DNA of 46,784 bases. Source: Cryobacterium frigoriphilum (lineage in GTDB: Bacteria; Actinomycetota; Actinomycetes; Actinomycetales; Microbacteriaceae). The translations under genes and the position numbers were made by a program. The DNA lies in contig NZ_SOHE01000085.1 in assembly GCF_004403305.1 (NCBI RefSeq), positions 1 through 46,784 on the forward strand. Direction: 5' to 3'. Below the pieces are notes generated by a model. It saw only the letters and a program-made list of their open reading frames with translations, was not told where the DNA came from and searched no databases. Shown one piece after another: positions 45,557-46,784 of the stretch (positions within the stretch are counted from its first letter, which is position 1; every line of letters begins with the position of its first letter).

Positions 45557-46605
45557 CGGGTTCCCCGGCTCGCGAACTCGGCGACCTGCCCCGCGTTCTC
45601 TTTCGTGACGAATCCGGGGCCGGAGTAGACGGGCTGGCCGCCGCCGACGCTGTCGCCGTTGCGCAGGCGGAGGGTGAGGAAGACAACCGGCAGGTAGCCC
45701 TGCGAGTAGGGCTGCTGGTCGAGCGCGAAGAGGATCGAGCCGTCTTCGATGAGGGCGGTGACGTCGGCGGAGACGTCGAAGGTCGCCAGTTGCGCGGTGC
45801 CGCCCGCATCGGTGTTGGCCTGTGCGGCGGCCACGGCGATGCCGGGGTTGAGGCTCAGGACGCCGTCGATCGACGGATCGGCGAGCAGGCTGCTGCTGAT
45901 CGTGTTCTTGGCGTCGGCGATGTTGGCGATGTCGACCTGCAGATTGGTGACGGTGCCGAGCTTGTCGGCCGCTCCCGCACAGCGCTGTTCGAGGGACACG
46001 TTGCCGGCTTCGTGGATCACGCAGATCACGTTGCTGGCCCCGGCTTCGGCGAGTTTCTCGCCCGCGCCCTGTCCGGCGAGAAACTCGCTCTGGCCGACAT
46101 GGGTGAGGGCGCCGAACTCGGCGGACTGCTCGAGACCGGCATTGATCGTGACGACCGGGATGCCCGCCGCGACCGCACTCTCGACCGCGGCGCGCACGCC
46201 GTCGGGGTTGGCCATCGACACGATGAGCCCGGCCGGGTCGCTCGCGACGGCGGCGTCGATGAGCTGGCTCTGCTTGACCGGGTCGCCGTCGCCCTGGTAC
46301 GTCACGGTCATGTCGAGGTCATCGGCGGCCTGCTCGGCGCCGCTCTTCACGACGTCCCAGAAGTTGTCGCCGGGGGTGCTGTGGGTGACGACCGCGATAG
46401 TGCCGGTGACGGCGTTGGGGTCGGTGTTGCCGTTGGTGTCGGCGCTGGTGTTCTCGCTCGTGTCCGGCTGGCCGGTTCCGGAGCAGCCGGTGAGCGCCAG
46501 CAGGGCGACGAGGGCGAGGGCGGCGGTGCGGGTGCGGGCGGTGGTGCGGGTGCGGGCGGCGGTGCGGGGCGTGCGACTGTGGCGCGTGGTGTTGGCGTGC
46601 TTCAT
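45553..46605 (-). CDS. Sugar-type ABC importer substrate-binding lipoprotein
   Basis: This 350-residue protein has a lipoprotein signal with lipobox LALTGC after an Arg/Thr-rich n-region (encoded by short tandem repeats near 46520-46565), a Thr/Asp/Asn linker, then a type-1 periplasmic-binding fold: TIAVVTHSTPGDNFWDVVKSG, IDAAVASDPAGLIVSM, IPVVTINAG and SLEQRCAG. The family binds pentoses, hexoses or inositols; the ligand is unassigned. The ATG is preceded by GGAGG at a spacing of eight. It is the first gene of the operon. The upstream 46606-46784 carries palindromes. Confidence 0.92.
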   Translation of the reverse strand: MKHANTTRHSRTPRTAARTRTTARTRTAALALVALLALTGCSGTGQPDTSENTSADTNGNTDPNAVTGTIAVVTHSTPGDNFWDVVKSGAEQAADDLDMTVTYQGDGDPVKQSQLIDAAVASDPAGLIVSMANPDGVRAAVESAVAAGIPVVTINAGLEQSAEFGALTHVGQSEFLAGQGAGEKLAEAGASNVICVIHEAGNVSLEQRCAGAADKLGTVTNLQVDIANIADAKNTISSSLLADPSIDGVLSLNPGIAVAAAQANTDAGGTAQLATFDVSADVTALIEDGSILFALDQQPYSQGYLPVVFLTLRLRNGDSVGGGQPVYSGPGFVTKENAGQVAEFASRGTR

Positions 46606-46715
46606 GGGTGGGTCCTCCAGGACATCTGCCCTCGATTTTGCCAGTTTTTCAGGGGAGCGGGCGCGCGGCTGGCCGGGCGCGGCATCCGTCGGCCTCGTGG
46701 CGCAGGTTGCGCACG

Positions 46716-46741
46716 CGGGCGCAGGTTCGAACCTGCGCCCG
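46716..46741. repeat. GGGCGCAGGTT palindrome, copy 3
   Basis: A perfect 26-bp palindrome with no loop, centred on GGTTCGAACC with flanking GCGCCCG complementarity. Half copies lie on either side (CGCAGGTTGCGC near 46701 and CGAACCTGCGCCCGG at 46747). It is about 110 bases upstream of the binding-protein start. Confidence 0.85.
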
Positions 46742-46784
46742 TGTACCGAACCTGCGCCCGGCCGAGATTACTCGGCGCCGGCGC

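Overview
The window looks like a chromosomal segment of a high-GC Gram-positive actinobacterium, most likely Microbacteriaceae. Supporting signs are the GC-rich codon use, frequent GTG starts, many apparently leaderless genes, the recurring GGGGCATCCG/GCGGATGCC words, an LAGTG-type wall-sorting tail and several actinobacterial surface-protein families. No rRNA, tRNA or CRISPR array was seen.

Regions. (1) 1-1940: a G5/excalibur surface protein, then a gene-poor stretch with a degraded zinc-finger gene and a possible insertion-sequence end. (2) 1941-13700: an accessory island with defence character. It holds a DUF6119/TIGR04141-type protein, three unknown membrane-anchored proteins, an IS3 transposase remnant, an AT-richer ABC-type ATPase, a gene broken by a heptanucleotide repeat, a DUF4935-like PIN nuclease, a 34-residue zinc ribbon and a DprA-like protein. 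(3) 13700-22950: a repeat-choked zone with small Cys-rich proteins, a nucleotidyltransferase-like protein, a Phd/RelE-type toxin-antitoxin pair inserted between wrecked gmd and fcl fragments, a large STAND NTPase and a GIY-YIG nuclease. (4) 23357-40326: envelope and surface genes, almost all on the minus strand. These are a collagen-like lipoprotein with two Hcp-like domains, an OafA-type acyltransferase, a cutinase, a 1487-residue NAGPA-metallophosphoesterase fusion and an SGNH hydrolase. They are interrupted by a second toxin-antitoxin pair and by a decayed GntR / ornithine-cyclodeaminase / D-amino-acid-oxidase locus. (5) 40440-46784: small zinc-finger genes, a sugar-phosphate isomerase with a good promoter, an LAGTG wall protein, a small HAD protein and a complete sugar-type ABC importer operon (binding protein, permease, ATPase).

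The most striking architecture is non-coding. Four families of palindromic repeats fill the intergenic space. One is a compound ~120-bp unit that can fold into a cloverleaf (about two dozen copies in clusters). The second is a 76-bp hairpin beginning TGTCGATAA (seven copies plus a half copy), found immediately 3' of several minus-strand genes. The third is an 87-88-bp element bounded by CGTACCATTCGACGG and its complement (three copies). The fourth is a GGGCGCAG-type palindrome. One pair of 76-bp hairpins sits inside perfect 109-bp direct repeats flanking a toxin-antitoxin pair. The best protein-level oddity is the collagen-stalk lipoprotein with Hcp-like heads. All family assignments are from reading the translated sequence; no database search was run.
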